Assembly: GCA_016793165.1 (NCBI GenBank)
Contig: JAEULA010000114.1
Coordinates: 186,001-250,000 of the forward strand
Length of the DNA stretch: 64,000 bases
Source of the DNA: Alphaproteobacteria bacterium
GTDB lineage: Bacteria > Pseudomonadota > Alphaproteobacteria > CACIAM-22H2
Reading direction: 5' to 3'
The position numbers were made by a program, and so were the translations under genes. Below the pieces are notes generated by a model that ran no database searches, was not told the DNA's origin, and saw only the letters and a program-made list of their open reading frames with translations. Within the stretch, counting starts at the first letter, position 1; each line of letters begins with the position of its first letter. Below are positions 8,157-18,434 of the stretch, piece after piece.

Positions 8157-9394
8157 GTCCGGTGGACGCCTCGATCGTCGTCGTCGGCGCGGGGCCCGCG
8201 GGCCTGGCGGCCGCGCACGCGCTCGCGCAGCGCGGCGAGCGCCGCATCCTGGTGCTCGATCGCGACGACGCGCCGGGCGGCTTGCCGCGCTTCTGCCACC
8301 ACGCCGGCTTCGGCTGGGAATTCACGCACCGGCTCGAGACCGGTCCGCGCTTCGCCCGCCGGCTGCTCGCGGCGCTGGACCCGGAGGCCGTGACCGTGAT
8401 TCCGCGTACCACGGTGCTCGCGGTGCATCCGGGGCCCGAGGTCGAGATCCTCGGGGCCGAGCTCGGCCACCAGCGGCTGCGTCCGCGCGCGGTGGTCCTG
8501 GCGACCGGGATCCGCGAACGCCCGCGCAGCGCGCGGCTCGTGCCCGGACGGCGACCGGAGCGCGGCGTCCTGACGACCGGCCAGTTGCAGCAGTTCGTCG
8601 CGCGCGGCGTCGCGGTCGGCGGCCGGCGCGCAGTCGTGGTCGGCACCGAGCATGTCGCCTTCTCGGTGCTGTTCACCGCGCGGCGCGCCGGTCTCGCGGT
8701 CGTCGCGATGATCGGGGCCGAGGACCGCGTGATGTCCTATGCCGGGGCGGCCTGGGCGGCGCGGCTCGTCGGCGTGCCCATCCACCTCGACAGCTCGATC
8801 GAGGACATCGAGGGTGACGCGCGCGTCGAGGCCGTGATCGTGCGCGGCCCCGGTGGCCCACGGCGCATCGCCTGCGACACCGTCGTGTTCTGCGGCGACT
8901 TCATTCCCGATGCGCCCCTGGTCGCGGCCAGCGGCATCGCGCTCGACCGCGGCACGGCCGGGCCGATCGTCGACCAGTTCGGACGCACGAGCGCGCCGGG
9001 CGTGTTCGCCGCGGGCAATCTCCTGCGTGCCGTCGAGAGCAGCGGCCGGGCGGCGATCGAGGGTGCCCGCGTCGGCGGCAATGTCGGCGCCTATCTCGGC
9101 GGTCGCCTCGGCTGGGACGCGAGCGCGACGCCGATCGGGGTCGGCAGCGGCCTCGCCTATGCGATGCCGCAGCGTTGGGCGGCGCCCGGCGGATCAGGCG
9201 AGGCTTTGGCGATCTGCCTGGGCGCGCTCGTCGACATGCCGCAGGCCCGGTTATGCGTGCGCGCCGAGGGCGCGACGCGCTGGATGGGCGCGCCGACCCG
9301 GATCCTGCGCAAGCGCCGCCTGACGCTGCCGCCGGCCGCGCTTGCCGCGGTCGCGGGCGCGCGCGCCGCCGAGATCTCCGTCGAGGGCGCGTGA
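8153..9394 (+). CDS. FAD/NAD(P)-binding oxidoreductase, GlpB/HcnB-like partner subunit
   Basis: A 413-residue pyridine-nucleotide-disulphide-oxidoreductase-fold protein. It has the FAD Rossmann motif VVVGAGPAGLAAAHAL at the N-terminus, ATGIRERPRSARLVPG around residue 118, a second nucleotide-binding region (GGRRAVVVGTEHVAF), and the C-terminal FAD motif GVFAAGNLLRAVE. There is no redox CxxC. It overlaps the upstream GlpA-like gene by ATGA, as expected for obligate partners. In GlpAB and hydrogen cyanide synthase HcnBC, similar flavoprotein pairs form one complex, so an A-B heterodimer is the best reading. Confidence 0.85.
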   Translation: MSPVDASIVVVGAGPAGLAAAHALAQRGERRILVLDRDDAPGGLPRFCHHAGFGWEFTHRLETGPRFARRLLAALDPEAVTVIPRTTVLAVHPGPEVEILGAELGHQRLRPRAVVLATGIRERPRSARLVPGRRPERGVLTTGQLQQFVARGVAVGGRRAVVVGTEHVAFSVLFTARRAGLAVVAMIGAEDRVMSYAGAAWAARLVGVPIHLDSSIEDIEGDARVEAVIVRGPGGPRRIACDTVVFCGDFIPDAPLVAASGIALDRGTAGPIVDQFGRTSAPGVFAAGNLLRAVESSGRAAIEGARVGGNVGAYLGGRLGWDASATPIGVGSGLAYAMPQRWAAPGGSGEALAICLGALVDMPQARLCVRAEGATRWMGAPTRILRKRRLTLPPAALAAVAGARAAEISVEGA

Positions 9395-9526
9395 GCGCGG
9401 CCCGGACGGCGGCGCCGGCGCGCGACGCGGACCGCTCGCGCCAGATTGCGCTTGCGTGCGGCCGTCGCCGGGGCGATTGCGCTGATCTCCAATGCCGAGC
9501 CGACACCTCGAAGAGGACATGACCCG

Positions 9527-10324
9527 ATGAGCCGCCGTCCCACTGCCGTGCTGCGTTGCCCGCCCGCCTACATCGCGCTTGCGGAGCGGCTTGCCGATGC
9601 CGCCGGGCGCGTCGCGCGCCGCTACTTCCGCACCGGCGTCGCCGTGATCGGCAAGGCCGACGCCTCGCCGGTGACGATCGCCGATCGCGAGGCCGAGGCG
9701 ACGATGCGCCGGCTGATCGAGCGCAGCTTCCCCGACCACGGCATCGTCGGCGAGGAACACGGCACCGTGCGGCCCGAGGCGGAGCATGTCTGGGTGCTCG
9801 ACCCGATCGACGGGACCAAGTCGTTCATCTCGGGGTTCCCGCTGTTCGGAACGCTGATCGCGCTCCTGCATCGCGGCCGCCCGATCCTCGGCATCATCGA
9901 CCAGCCGATCCTGCGCGAGCGCTGGATCGGCGCCGCCGGGCGGCCGACGCGCTTCTGCGGCAAGCCGGCGCGCACGCGCCCATGCCGGGCCCTGGCCGAG
10001 GCGACGCTGTTCGCGACCTCGCCGCACATGTTCCACGGCCGCGACCTTGCCGCATTCGAGCGGCTGCGCAGGTCGGTCAAGCTGCCGCGCTACGGCGGCG
10101 ACTGCTACGCCTACGGGCAGCTGGCGAGCGGCCATGTCGATCTCGTCGTCGAGGCGGGCCTGAAGCCCTACGACTATCTCGCGCTCGCTCCCGTCATCGA
10201 GGGCGCCGGCGGCGCGCTCACCGACTGGGAGGGCCGGGCGCTCGGCCTCGGATCGGGCGGGCGGATCTGCGCCGCGGGCGACCGCGGCCTCCATCGCAAG
10301 GCGTTGCGCCGCCTCGCCGGCTGA
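9527..10324 (+). CDS. Inositol-monophosphatase-family phosphatase, HisN-like
   Basis: A 265-residue Mg-dependent, Li-sensitive-type phosphatase. Metal-binding motifs are in order: the glutamate in GEEHG (near residue 80), the DPIDGTKSFISGFPLFG block (near 100), and a C-terminal WDxxA-like variant (KPYDYLALAPVIEGAGG). The TKSFISG form is typical of the histidinol-phosphatase (HisN) branch. No histidine-pathway genes are nearby, so dephosphorylation of an imported or intermediate phosphate ester is more likely here. The ATG at 9527 follows a purine-rich aagaggac. It lies 132 nt after the flavoprotein gene. Confidence 0.87.
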   Translation: MSRRPTAVLRCPPAYIALAERLADAAGRVARRYFRTGVAVIGKADASPVTIADREAEATMRRLIERSFPDHGIVGEEHGTVRPEAEHVWVLDPIDGTKSFISGFPLFGTLIALLHRGRPILGIIDQPILRERWIGAAGRPTRFCGKPARTRPCRALAEATLFATSPHMFHGRDLAAFERLRRSVKLPRYGGDCYAYGQLASGHVDLVVEAGLKPYDYLALAPVIEGAGGALTDWEGRALGLGSGGRICAAGDRGLHRKALRRLAG

Positions 10325-10364
10325 GCCTCGCGCATCGCTTCGCCTCGACGCCCCGGAGGACCCG

Positions 10365-11036
10365 ATGGACTTCATCATGATGCTGACGCGCGACGACCGT
10401 ACCGTCGAGGATGCCGACACGGTCGTCGACGACGTGCTCGCCTGCGGCGTGCGGCATGTGGGCTTCAAGGACGTCGGCGTGCCGGAAGCGGTGATGCGCC
10501 GCGTGGTGGCGAAGATCCGCGCCGCGGGCGCGACGTCGTATCTCGAGGTCGTGAGCACCACGCCCGAAGCGGTCGTGACGTCGCTGCGCGCGGGGAAGGC
10601 GCTGGGCGTCGATCGTCTCCTCGGCGGCACCGATGTCGCCGCGGCGCAGGCGATCCTCGGCGATCTCGCGGGCTACCATCCGTTTCCGGGGCGCCCCGTC
10701 GGCCACCCGACCAAGCTTGGCGGCACGCCGGAGCAGGTCGCGGCGGATTGCCGGGCCGCCATCGAGCGCGGTTGCGGCGGCGTCGACCTGCTCGCCTATC
10801 GCGCGACCGATGCCGATCCGATCGATCTCGTCCGCGCCGCACGCGTCGCGCTGGGCGCGCATCGCCTGATCGTCGCCGGCAGCGTGAACTCGCCGGCGCG
10901 GATCGGTGCTCTCGCGCGTGCGGGTGCCGACGCCTTCACCATCGGATCGGCGGTGTTCGACGGTTCCTTCTCGCCGACGAAGGGCGCGCTGCGCAGCCAG
11001 CTCCACGACGTCCTCGCCGCCTGCGCCCGGACCTAG
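10365..11036 (+). CDS. Uncharacterised TIM-barrel protein (HisA/NanE-like phosphate-binding barrel)
   Basis: A 223-residue protein I cannot name. The sequence alternates strands and helices in a (beta/alpha)8 pattern. The C-terminal part, LIVAGSVNSPARIGALARAGADAFTIGSAVFDG, matches the phosphate-binding GS/GSA loops of HisA, NanE and KDPG-aldolase-like barrels. A conserved-looking Lys-Asp (FKDVG) and Glu (YLEVVSTT) near the N-terminal strands could be catalytic. It sits between the phosphatase and the ABC importer with 40 nt and 118 nt spacings, so it probably acts on a phosphorylated intermediate (epimerase or aldolase). That role is inference. Confidence 0.6.
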   Translation: MDFIMMLTRDDRTVEDADTVVDDVLACGVRHVGFKDVGVPEAVMRRVVAKIRAAGATSYLEVVSTTPEAVVTSLRAGKALGVDRLLGGTDVAAAQAILGDLAGYHPFPGRPVGHPTKLGGTPEQVAADCRAAIERGCGGVDLLAYRATDADPIDLVRAARVALGAHRLIVAGSVNSPARIGALARAGADAFTIGSAVFDGSFSPTKGALRSQLHDVLAACART

Positions 11037-11154
11037 CGTCGCGTTTCGCGCGCGGCGCGCGAGTGGCGACGTCACGGCGAATGCCGGTTGTGGGTCGTCG
11101 CCCCGGCAATGTAGCGTCGTCGTCAAAATCAAACGCTGCAGGGAAGGACACGCC

Positions 11155-12261
11155 ATGTCGAACGAACGCAAGAACCTGTCGTCCCGCCGGTCGACCCTCA
11201 AGGCGGGGCTGGCGCTGGCGGCCACGCCGCTGGCGAGCGGGGTGGCCCAGCTTGCCGCCGCGCAGGAGCGGCCGACCACCAAGGTCCACGGCTTCGAGAC
11301 GATGGCCGACATCGCCAAGGCCGAGGCCGAGGGCGAGTTCACCTACTATTCGCATGACAGCGAGCCCGCGATCGCCGGCATCCTCGAGGCGTTCAACAAG
11401 GACTTCCCCAAGATCAAGGGCAAGTACGTGCGCGCCCAGACGGGGACGCTGTTCAGCCGCACGATCGCCGAGCGCCAGGCCGGCCGCTACGTCGCCGACG
11501 TCATACAGTTCTCCGAGATCACCACGGCGATGGATTTCCAGAAGCGCGGCGGCTACCAGCGCTACGTCTCGCCGGAGACCAAGCACTACGACGCGCGCTA
11601 CCTCAGCAATCCCGTCGGCGACTATTTCTGGGTCGGCGTGACCTTTGCCGGCATCGCCTACAACACCGAGAAGGTGAAGGCCGAGGACGCGCCGAAGGAG
11701 TGGAAGGACGTCCTCAAGCCGACCTGGATGAACGGCGCCAACGTCAAGCAATCGAACTCGGGCATGCAGTTCGTCCAGTGGTGGGAGCTGCGCAAGCTGT
11801 ACGGCGAGAAGTTCTGGGCGGACTTCGCCAAGAACCGCCCGCGCGGCTTCGACTCGCGCGCGCAACAGTTCGAGCGCCTTGCCAAGGGCGACGACCGGAT
11901 CTGCGTGCTCGCCGAGTATGCCGGCTATCTGCTCGTGAAGGAGAAGGGGGCGCCGGTCGCCTTCGTGGCGCCGGCGGACGGGCTCCCGGCGACGCCGGCG
12001 ATCTGCGGCATGGCCGATCGCGCCCCGCACCCGGAGGCGGCGCGGCTGTTCATGGACTGGCAGATGTCGCCGCGCGGCCAGAACCACCAGCAGACGAGCT
12101 CGTACCTCTTCTACGGCTCGGTCCGGAAGGGCATGGGCCCGATGCCGGGCGGCTGGAGCCTGAGCAGCTTCAAGCTGCTGCTGCCGGACAGCGACATGGA
12201 CGCCTTCGTCGCCTCGCGCGACGCGTTCACCAAGGAATGGAATGGCATGCTCGGGCTCTGA
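11155..12261 (+). CDS. Fbp/Afu-type ABC substrate-binding protein
   Basis: A 368-residue periplasmic binding protein. Signal peptide: SSRRSTLKAGLALAATPLASGVAQLAAAQ, with a twin-arginine-like n-region. The mature part resembles the FbpA/AfuA cluster of extracellular binding proteins (GEFTYYSHDSEPAIAGILEAF, then GIAYNTEKV). I do not see the tyrosine pair near the C-terminus that binds ferric iron in FbpA. It leads an importer set with the fused permease (12263) and ATPase (13987). AfuA homologues are known to bind sugar phosphates, and the upstream kinase, phosphatase and GlpA-like genes favour an organophosphate substrate. The start ATG 11155 follows gggaagga. Confidence 0.85.
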   Translation: MSNERKNLSSRRSTLKAGLALAATPLASGVAQLAAAQERPTTKVHGFETMADIAKAEAEGEFTYYSHDSEPAIAGILEAFNKDFPKIKGKYVRAQTGTLFSRTIAERQAGRYVADVIQFSEITTAMDFQKRGGYQRYVSPETKHYDARYLSNPVGDYFWVGVTFAGIAYNTEKVKAEDAPKEWKDVLKPTWMNGANVKQSNSGMQFVQWWELRKLYGEKFWADFAKNRPRGFDSRAQQFERLAKGDDRICVLAEYAGYLLVKEKGAPVAFVAPADGLPATPAICGMADRAPHPEAARLFMDWQMSPRGQNHQQTSSYLFYGSVRKGMGPMPGGWSLSSFKLLLPDSDMDAFVASRDAFTKEWNGMLGL

Positions 12262-12262
12262 C

Positions 12263-13981
12263 GTGACGACCGCGATCCACGCGGCCGCACCAGGGGTACC
12301 GACCAGCAGCAGGACGATCCAGCACGCGACCATGGCGATCCTCGTCGCCGTGGTCGCGGGGCTGGTGATCTATCCGATCTGGTTCCTGTTCCAGGCCGCG
12401 CTCGACGTCGGCGTGCCGGACACGCGGCCGCCGACGGCCTACGGCTTCGACAACTTCGCCAGGATCCTGAACTACCAGCAGATCCTGCTGAACACCTTCG
12501 TCGTGACGACGGCGGCGACCGTGATGGCGCTCGTCTTCGGTTTCATGACCGCATGGATCCTCACGCGCACCAACGTGCCGTTCAAGCGCACCCTCGACCA
12601 GCTGATCACCGTTCCCTACTACGTGACGCCGCTGCTCGGCGCACTCGCCTGGAGCTTCCTCGGCGCGCCCGAGAGCGGCTTCATCAACCAGGTCTGGCGC
12701 GCACTCGGCGGCAGCGGCCATCTCGTCGACATCACGTCGCCCATGGGCATCGCCTGGGTGATGGCGCTGTTCGAGGGCTCGGTCGCCTACGTCATGATCA
12801 GCGCGGTCATGCAGTCGATGGACCCGGCGCTCGAGGAGGCGTCGCAGGTCATCGGCGGCTCGCGCTGGCACACGATGCGCCGCGTCACGCTGCCGCTCGT
12901 GCTGCCGGGCGTGCTCGGGGCGGCCATCTTCGTCTTCGCCGAGATGCTCGGCGCCTTCGCCGCCGCGCTTGTGCTCGGCACGCCGGCGCGGTTCTACGTG
13001 ATCACCACCGCGATCTACCAGCTGGTCACCCAGTACCCGCCGCGCATGCAGGTCGCCGCGGCGCTGGGCGTGTCGCTGTTCGCGGTCATGTTCGCGATGC
13101 TGTTCCTCTACCGCTGGATCACCTCGCGCAACAGCTACGTGACGATCTCGGGCAAGGCGTTCCGGCCGCGGCCGATGGATGTCGGGCCCCTGCGCTGGGT
13201 GCTGCTCGGCGTCGTGGTGGTCTACGTGCTGATGTCCGCGATCCTGCCCGTGGCAGCACTCGTCTATGCCTCGGTCCAGAAGCTCGCCGTCGCCTTCCCG
13301 GCCGCGGCGAACTTCACGCTCGCGAACTTCCGGCAGGCCTGGTCGATCAATGCCGTGCGCGAGGCGATGGTCAACAGCCTGGCGCTCGGTGCGGTGGCCG
13401 CGACGCTCGGCGTGGCGCTGACCGGGCTGCTGTCTTGGATCATCCTGCGCACCAAGCTGCCGGGCCGCGGCGCGCTCGAGTACGTTGCGATGTTCCCGCA
13501 GGCGGTGCCGCGCATCGTCTTCGCCTTCGGCATGATGTGGGCCTGGATCGTCTTCCCGATCCCGGTCTACGGCACGTTCTGGGTCCTGCTGATCGCCTAT
13601 CTGACGGTGTTCATGCCGCTCGGCCTGCGGACCATCTCCGGCGTGGTGATGCAGCTCGACAAGAGCCTCGACGAGTGCGGCCAAGTCTGCGGCGCCTCCT
13701 GGATCTACCGGCTGCGCACGATCACCGCACCGCTGCTGCGCCCCGGCCTGCTGGCCGCCTGGCTGCTGATCTTCGTGGCGAGCGTGCGCGAGCTCGGCGC
13801 CTCGATCCTGCTGATGGGGCCGGACTCCAAGGTGATGACGCCGGCGATCGTCGAAGCGTGGTTCTCGACCAGTTCCGAGCTGACCGCCGCGATGGCGCTG
13901 ATCCAGACCGTCGTGATCGCCGGCACGATGGTCGTCTTCAACCTGCTCACCCGGCGCGTGATCGCGCAGCACGGAGTCTGA
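12263..13981 (+). CDS. Fused two-domain ABC permease (FbpB/AfuB type)
   Basis: A 572-residue membrane protein combining two permease domains in one chain, about 12 helices. Two coupling loops are visible: EEASQVIGGSRWHTMRRVTLP around residue 200 and DECGQVCGASWIYRLRTITAP around residue 470. This duplicated layout is characteristic of iron(III)/sugar-phosphate-type importers. GTG 12263 begins one base after the binding-protein stop and is the preferred start. An in-frame ATG at 12242 overlaps the upstream gene and is the alternative. Confidence 0.92.
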   Translation: MTTAIHAAAPGVPTSSRTIQHATMAILVAVVAGLVIYPIWFLFQAALDVGVPDTRPPTAYGFDNFARILNYQQILLNTFVVTTAATVMALVFGFMTAWILTRTNVPFKRTLDQLITVPYYVTPLLGALAWSFLGAPESGFINQVWRALGGSGHLVDITSPMGIAWVMALFEGSVAYVMISAVMQSMDPALEEASQVIGGSRWHTMRRVTLPLVLPGVLGAAIFVFAEMLGAFAAALVLGTPARFYVITTAIYQLVTQYPPRMQVAAALGVSLFAVMFAMLFLYRWITSRNSYVTISGKAFRPRPMDVGPLRWVLLGVVVVYVLMSAILPVAALVYASVQKLAVAFPAAANFTLANFRQAWSINAVREAMVNSLALGAVAATLGVALTGLLSWIILRTKLPGRGALEYVAMFPQAVPRIVFAFGMMWAWIVFPIPVYGTFWVLLIAYLTVFMPLGLRTISGVVMQLDKSLDECGQVCGASWIYRLRTITAPLLRPGLLAAWLLIFVASVRELGASILLMGPDSKVMTPAIVEAWFSTSSELTAAMALIQTVVIAGTMVVFNLLTRRVIAQHGV

Positions 13982-13986
13982 GAGCG

Positions 13987-15096
<1,110 letters not shown>

Positions 15097-15117
15097 GCTC
15101 GCGGCGGCGCGGTCCGC

Positions 15118-15720
15118 TCAGCCCGGCGGCAGCTCGCGGGTCCAGAAGACCATCGGGTGGGACGTCTCGCCGGGCTGATCGATGTCCTGCCAGTCGAAGC
15201 TCGCGACGAGCTCGTCGCGGCGCGCGTAGCCGCGCTTCGTCCAGAACGCGTCGAGCGGGACGTAGTCCGCCGGCTTGAGCGGATGATCCGCGGGGCGCTG
15301 CACGGCGCAGAACGTCGTGCGGCGGTAGCCGAGCTCGCGCGCGCGCGCCTCGCGGCCGGCGAAGAACGCGACACCCAGGCCGCGGCCGCGATAGGCGCGA
15401 TCGAGCACGGACTCGCCGAAATAGTACCAGTCGGCGACGCCCAGACCGGCATCGCGGAACGGCTTCTGCATCGCGGCCTCGGCCGTCGCCAGCGGCAGCG
15501 CCGTCGATGCGCCGACGACGCGCTCGCCGTCGCGGGCGACCACGATCGTCGCGCCGTCGAGATCGGCGTATTTCGCGAGGTAGCGCCGCTCGTAGTCGAG
15601 GTCGCCGTCGTAGAGATAGGGCCACTCGCGGAACACCTCGACGCGCAGCCGCGCGAGGTCCGGGATCACCGGCAGCACCGCGCGGCCGGAGAGTGTCAGC
15701 ACGGAGACGCCGCCGCTCAT
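15118..15720 (-). CDS. GNAT-family N-acetyltransferase
   Basis: A 200-residue cytoplasmic protein with a GNAT fold: a strand with TIVVARDGERVVGASTALPL, then the acetyl-CoA pyrophosphate-binding motif region YRGRGLGVAFFAGREARARELGY (R/Q-x-x-G-x-G/A). The acceptor substrate is not predictable. It faces the importer genes tail to tail with 21 nt between stops and has an isolated ATG start at 15720. Confidence 0.8.
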   Translation of the reverse strand: MSGGVSVLTLSGRAVLPVIPDLARLRVEVFREWPYLYDGDLDYERRYLAKYADLDGATIVVARDGERVVGASTALPLATAEAAMQKPFRDAGLGVADWYYFGESVLDRAYRGRGLGVAFFAGREARARELGYRRTTFCAVQRPADHPLKPADYVPLDAFWTKRGYARRDELVASFDWQDIDQPGETSHPMVFWTRELPPG

Positions 15721-15831
15721 TCGCGGCCCTCCGGGGCGGTCGCTCCGAGCGTCGACGCGCTCGCGCGGACCAAGTTCATCGCTCGCTGTCCCATGGTCCT
15801 CTCGACGCCGCGCGGCGCGACGTCCCGCCGG

Positions 15832-16242
15832 TCAGCCCCCGACCTGCCGGAGCCAGTCCTTCAGATTGTAGTGGTTCGAGATGCGCGCGATCCGGCCGCC
15901 CTTGATCACGAAGAAGGCGCCGACGCGCAGCCGATAGCGCTGCCCCTTCGCCGCGACGAAGTCGCCATCCGTCTTGATGTACCTGCCGTCGAGGCGGAAC
16001 TCGGCGGCGGCGCGACTGCCGTCCGCGCTGGTCATGACGGCGAGGTCGCTGACGCGCTCGCGGTAGCAGGCGTTCATGTGTCCGAGGAAGGCGCGGAATT
16101 TCGCCTTGCCCTTCTCGCTGCCGCCCTGGCTGATCTCGTGGACGACGCCCGGAGTCAGCAGCGCGAGGAAGCCCTCGACGTCCTGGTCGTTGAAACGTTC
16201 GTAGTAGGTCGCGATCAGCTTGCGTGTCGCTGCGGCCGTCAT
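15832..16242 (-). CDS. SnoaL-like / ketosteroid-isomerase-related protein (NTF2 fold)
   Basis: A 136-residue small protein. The pattern RKLIATYYERFNDQDVEGFLALLTPGVVHEI at the N-terminus and GAFFVIKGGRIARISNHYNLKDWLRQVG at the C-terminus is typical of the NTF2-like cone fold of SnoaL and ketosteroid-isomerase-related proteins. It ends 7 nt after the enoyl-CoA hydratase stop on the same strand, suggesting a two-gene operon. No catalytic function can be assigned. The start at 16242 is chosen because upstream in-frame sequence lies inside the neighbouring gene. Confidence 0.75.
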   Translation of the reverse strand: MTAAATRKLIATYYERFNDQDVEGFLALLTPGVVHEISQGGSEKGKAKFRAFLGHMNACYRERVSDLAVMTSADGSRAAAEFRLDGRYIKTDGDFVAAKGQRYRLRVGAFFVIKGGRIARISNHYNLKDWLRQVGG

Positions 16243-16249
16243 GTCGTCC

Positions 16250-17026
16250 TCACTTGCCGGTGAACTGCGGGCGGCGCTTGGCCAGGAAGGCGGCGACGCC
16301 CTCGCGGAAGTCGTCCGACGCGATGCAGGCATAGGCCTGGTCGATCGCGGCGGGGGACAGGCTGCCGGCGCGCGCCCATTCGCGCACCACGCGCTTGTGC
16401 GCGCGCGCGGCCAGCGCGCCGCCGGCCGCGATGCGCTGAGCGGTCGCCGCGATCTCGGCGTCGAGCTCGTCGTCGGGGACGACGCGCGTCACGAGCCCCT
16501 TCGCCAGCGCCTCGCGCGTGTCGTACAGCCGCGCCTCGAGCAGGAGCTCCAGCGCGCCGTCGATGCCGAGCAGCTGCACCATCGGCGGCAGCTCCTCGGG
16601 CGGCGCCGCCATGCCCAGGCGTGCGACGGGAATCCCGAAGCGCGAGGATTCCGCGGCGATGCGCAGGTCGCAGGCGCAGGCGATCTCGAGCCCGCCGCCG
16701 ACGCACGCGCCGCGGATCGCGGCGATCACGGCATGCGGGCTTCCGGTCATCGCGCGCGTCGCGCGCATCACGCGGACGTCGTAGGCCCTCGCCTCGGCCG
16801 GGGTTCGGCGGACGCGCGTGAACTCCTCGATGTCGCCGCCGGCCGCGAAGGCGGTGCCGGCGCCTGCGATCACGATCACGCGCAGGGTCGCGTCCGATTC
16901 GAATCCGAGCACGGCATCGCCCAGGCGATCCCATTGCGCCAGATCGAGCGCATTGAGCTTCTCCGGGCGGTTGAGCGTCAGGGTCGCGACGGGCCCGTTG
17001 CGCGTGACGACGAGTTCGGAACTCAT
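16250..17026 (-). CDS. Enoyl-CoA hydratase/isomerase family protein (crotonase)
   Basis: A 258-residue crotonase. Oxyanion-hole motifs AFAAGGDIEEF (near 60) and AIRGACVGGGLEIACACDLRIA (about 103-124) are intact. Of the two glutamates used by classical enoyl-CoA hydratases, one position is plausibly filled in the AAPPEELPPM segment; the other is uncertain, so hydratase versus isomerase or another crotonase reaction is open. It acts on an acyl-CoA in the cytoplasm. The partner gene is the SnoaL-like protein immediately downstream. No other beta-oxidation gene is adjacent. Confidence 0.88.
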   Translation of the reverse strand: MSSELVVTRNGPVATLTLNRPEKLNALDLAQWDRLGDAVLGFESDATLRVIVIAGAGTAFAAGGDIEEFTRVRRTPAEARAYDVRVMRATRAMTGSPHAVIAAIRGACVGGGLEIACACDLRIAAESSRFGIPVARLGMAAPPEELPPMVQLLGIDGALELLLEARLYDTREALAKGLVTRVVPDDELDAEIAATAQRIAAGGALAARAHKRVVREWARAGSLSPAAIDQAYACIASDDFREGVAAFLAKRRPQFTGK

Positions 17027-17060
17027 GACGCCAGCCTTCTGGAGACGGCCGGCGGATCCG

Positions 17061-18311
17061 TCAAGAACGAAGCGCGGTGCGGCGCTCGCGCATCGTCAAT
17101 CCGGCCAGGAGCGCCACGACGAAGAGCAGGGGCAGCACGGCCAGGGCGACCCGGTAGGCCGCGGGGTCGTAGATGCGCGCACCGTTCAGCGTCGCCCCGT
17201 TCCATTGCAGATCCAGGAGCCAGCCGAGGAAGGGCTGCAGCAGTGCGCCGGACCCGACGACGAAGGTGTTGACGACGCCCATGGCCGCCGAGCTCGCCTC
17301 GGGGGCGTTGCTTTCCTTCACCAGCGCGAAGGACAGCACCATCGCCGAGGCGCAGGCGCCGTGGACGACGAGCATCGCCGCGAGCAGCGGCAGCGGCCAG
17401 ACCGGCCCGAGGATGATCGCGCCGAGCATGAGCCCGGCGACCACCGCGCAGACCAGCATCGGCGCCTTGCGATTTCGCAGATGGTCGGACAGCCAGCCGA
17501 TCGTCGGCGCGCCCACGCCCCAGCCGACGAAAATGAGCGAGGTCAGCCCGGCCGCCGTCGTGCGCGGCAGCCCGTAGGCGGTGGCGAGGAAGGGCACCGC
17601 CCAGAGGCCGGCGAAGGCGAGCATCGGCCCGGTCATGGCGAAGCCGTAGACCGCGCAGGACCAGGTGTCGCGCAGCCCGATGACCGCGCGCAGCGAGGCG
17701 CCGAGCTGCGGCCGCGACCCGCCGGCGTGCGGCGGATCGCGCAGCACGGCATAGAGGCCGAGCGCGAGGGCGATGCCGGCGATGCCGAGGGCGGCCAGCG
17801 CGCCGCGCCAGCCGAGCGCCTCGACGGTCGCGGCGAGCGGCGCCTGGCCGAAGATGGCGCCGACCATGCCGAGGAGCTGCACGAGGCCGGCGAACATCCC
17901 GAAGCGCGCGGCCGGCAGCCACTGCGCCGAGACGGTCAGGGCGCCGACGAAGGAGCAGGCGACCCCCGCGCCGATCAACAGGCGTCCGAGATAGGCGAGC
18001 GGCAGCGTGTCGGCCGCCGCGAAGAGCAGCGAACCAAGCCCGGCCAGGACGAACGACGCGCTCATCAGGCGGCGAACCCCGAAGCGGTCGAAGAGCATCC
18101 CCAGCGGCAGCTGCAGCGCGGCATAGGCGTAGAGGTAGAAGGCGGAGAGATTGCCGAGCAGCGCGCCGCCGACGCCGAAGCCGCGCATCAGGTCCTCGAC
18201 CATGACCGACGGCGAGACGCGCTGCAGGAACGCGTACAGGAAGGTCGATGCCGCCAGCGTCCACATCGCGAGGATGCGTGCCGAGAGGGCGGGGGTGGCG
18301 GGGAGATTCAT
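17061..18311 (-). CDS. Major facilitator superfamily transporter
   Basis: A 416-residue, 12-helix MFS protein. The conserved motif A-like loop after helix 2 is GMLFDRFGVRRLMSA, with a second copy-like motif GWLSDHLRNRKAPM after helix 8. The N-terminal sequence resembles the nitrate/oxalate-formate or phthalate branches loosely (RVSPSVMVEDLMRGFGV), not enough for a substrate call. Start ATG 18311 is divergent from the PCu(A)C gene across 123 nt. Same strand as the crotonase gene with a 34-nt gap, so co-transcription is possible. Confidence 0.88.
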   Translation of the reverse strand: MNLPATPALSARILAMWTLAASTFLYAFLQRVSPSVMVEDLMRGFGVGGALLGNLSAFYLYAYAALQLPLGMLFDRFGVRRLMSASFVLAGLGSLLFAAADTLPLAYLGRLLIGAGVACSFVGALTVSAQWLPAARFGMFAGLVQLLGMVGAIFGQAPLAATVEALGWRGALAALGIAGIALALGLYAVLRDPPHAGGSRPQLGASLRAVIGLRDTWSCAVYGFAMTGPMLAFAGLWAVPFLATAYGLPRTTAAGLTSLIFVGWGVGAPTIGWLSDHLRNRKAPMLVCAVVAGLMLGAIILGPVWPLPLLAAMLVVHGACASAMVLSFALVKESNAPEASSAAMGVVNTFVVGSGALLQPFLGWLLDLQWNGATLNGARIYDPAAYRVALAVLPLLFVVALLAGLTMRERRTALRS

Positions 18312-18434
18312 CTCGCGCCCATCCCTCGGCCCTGGCCGCGGTCGGGTCAAGCGGCGAGCGCGGGGGGTGGCCTTGCACCGCCGGCATGTGGCACAGGAGT
18401 CCCCTTGCAGCGTCGCACAAGGGTTGGATTGGCC

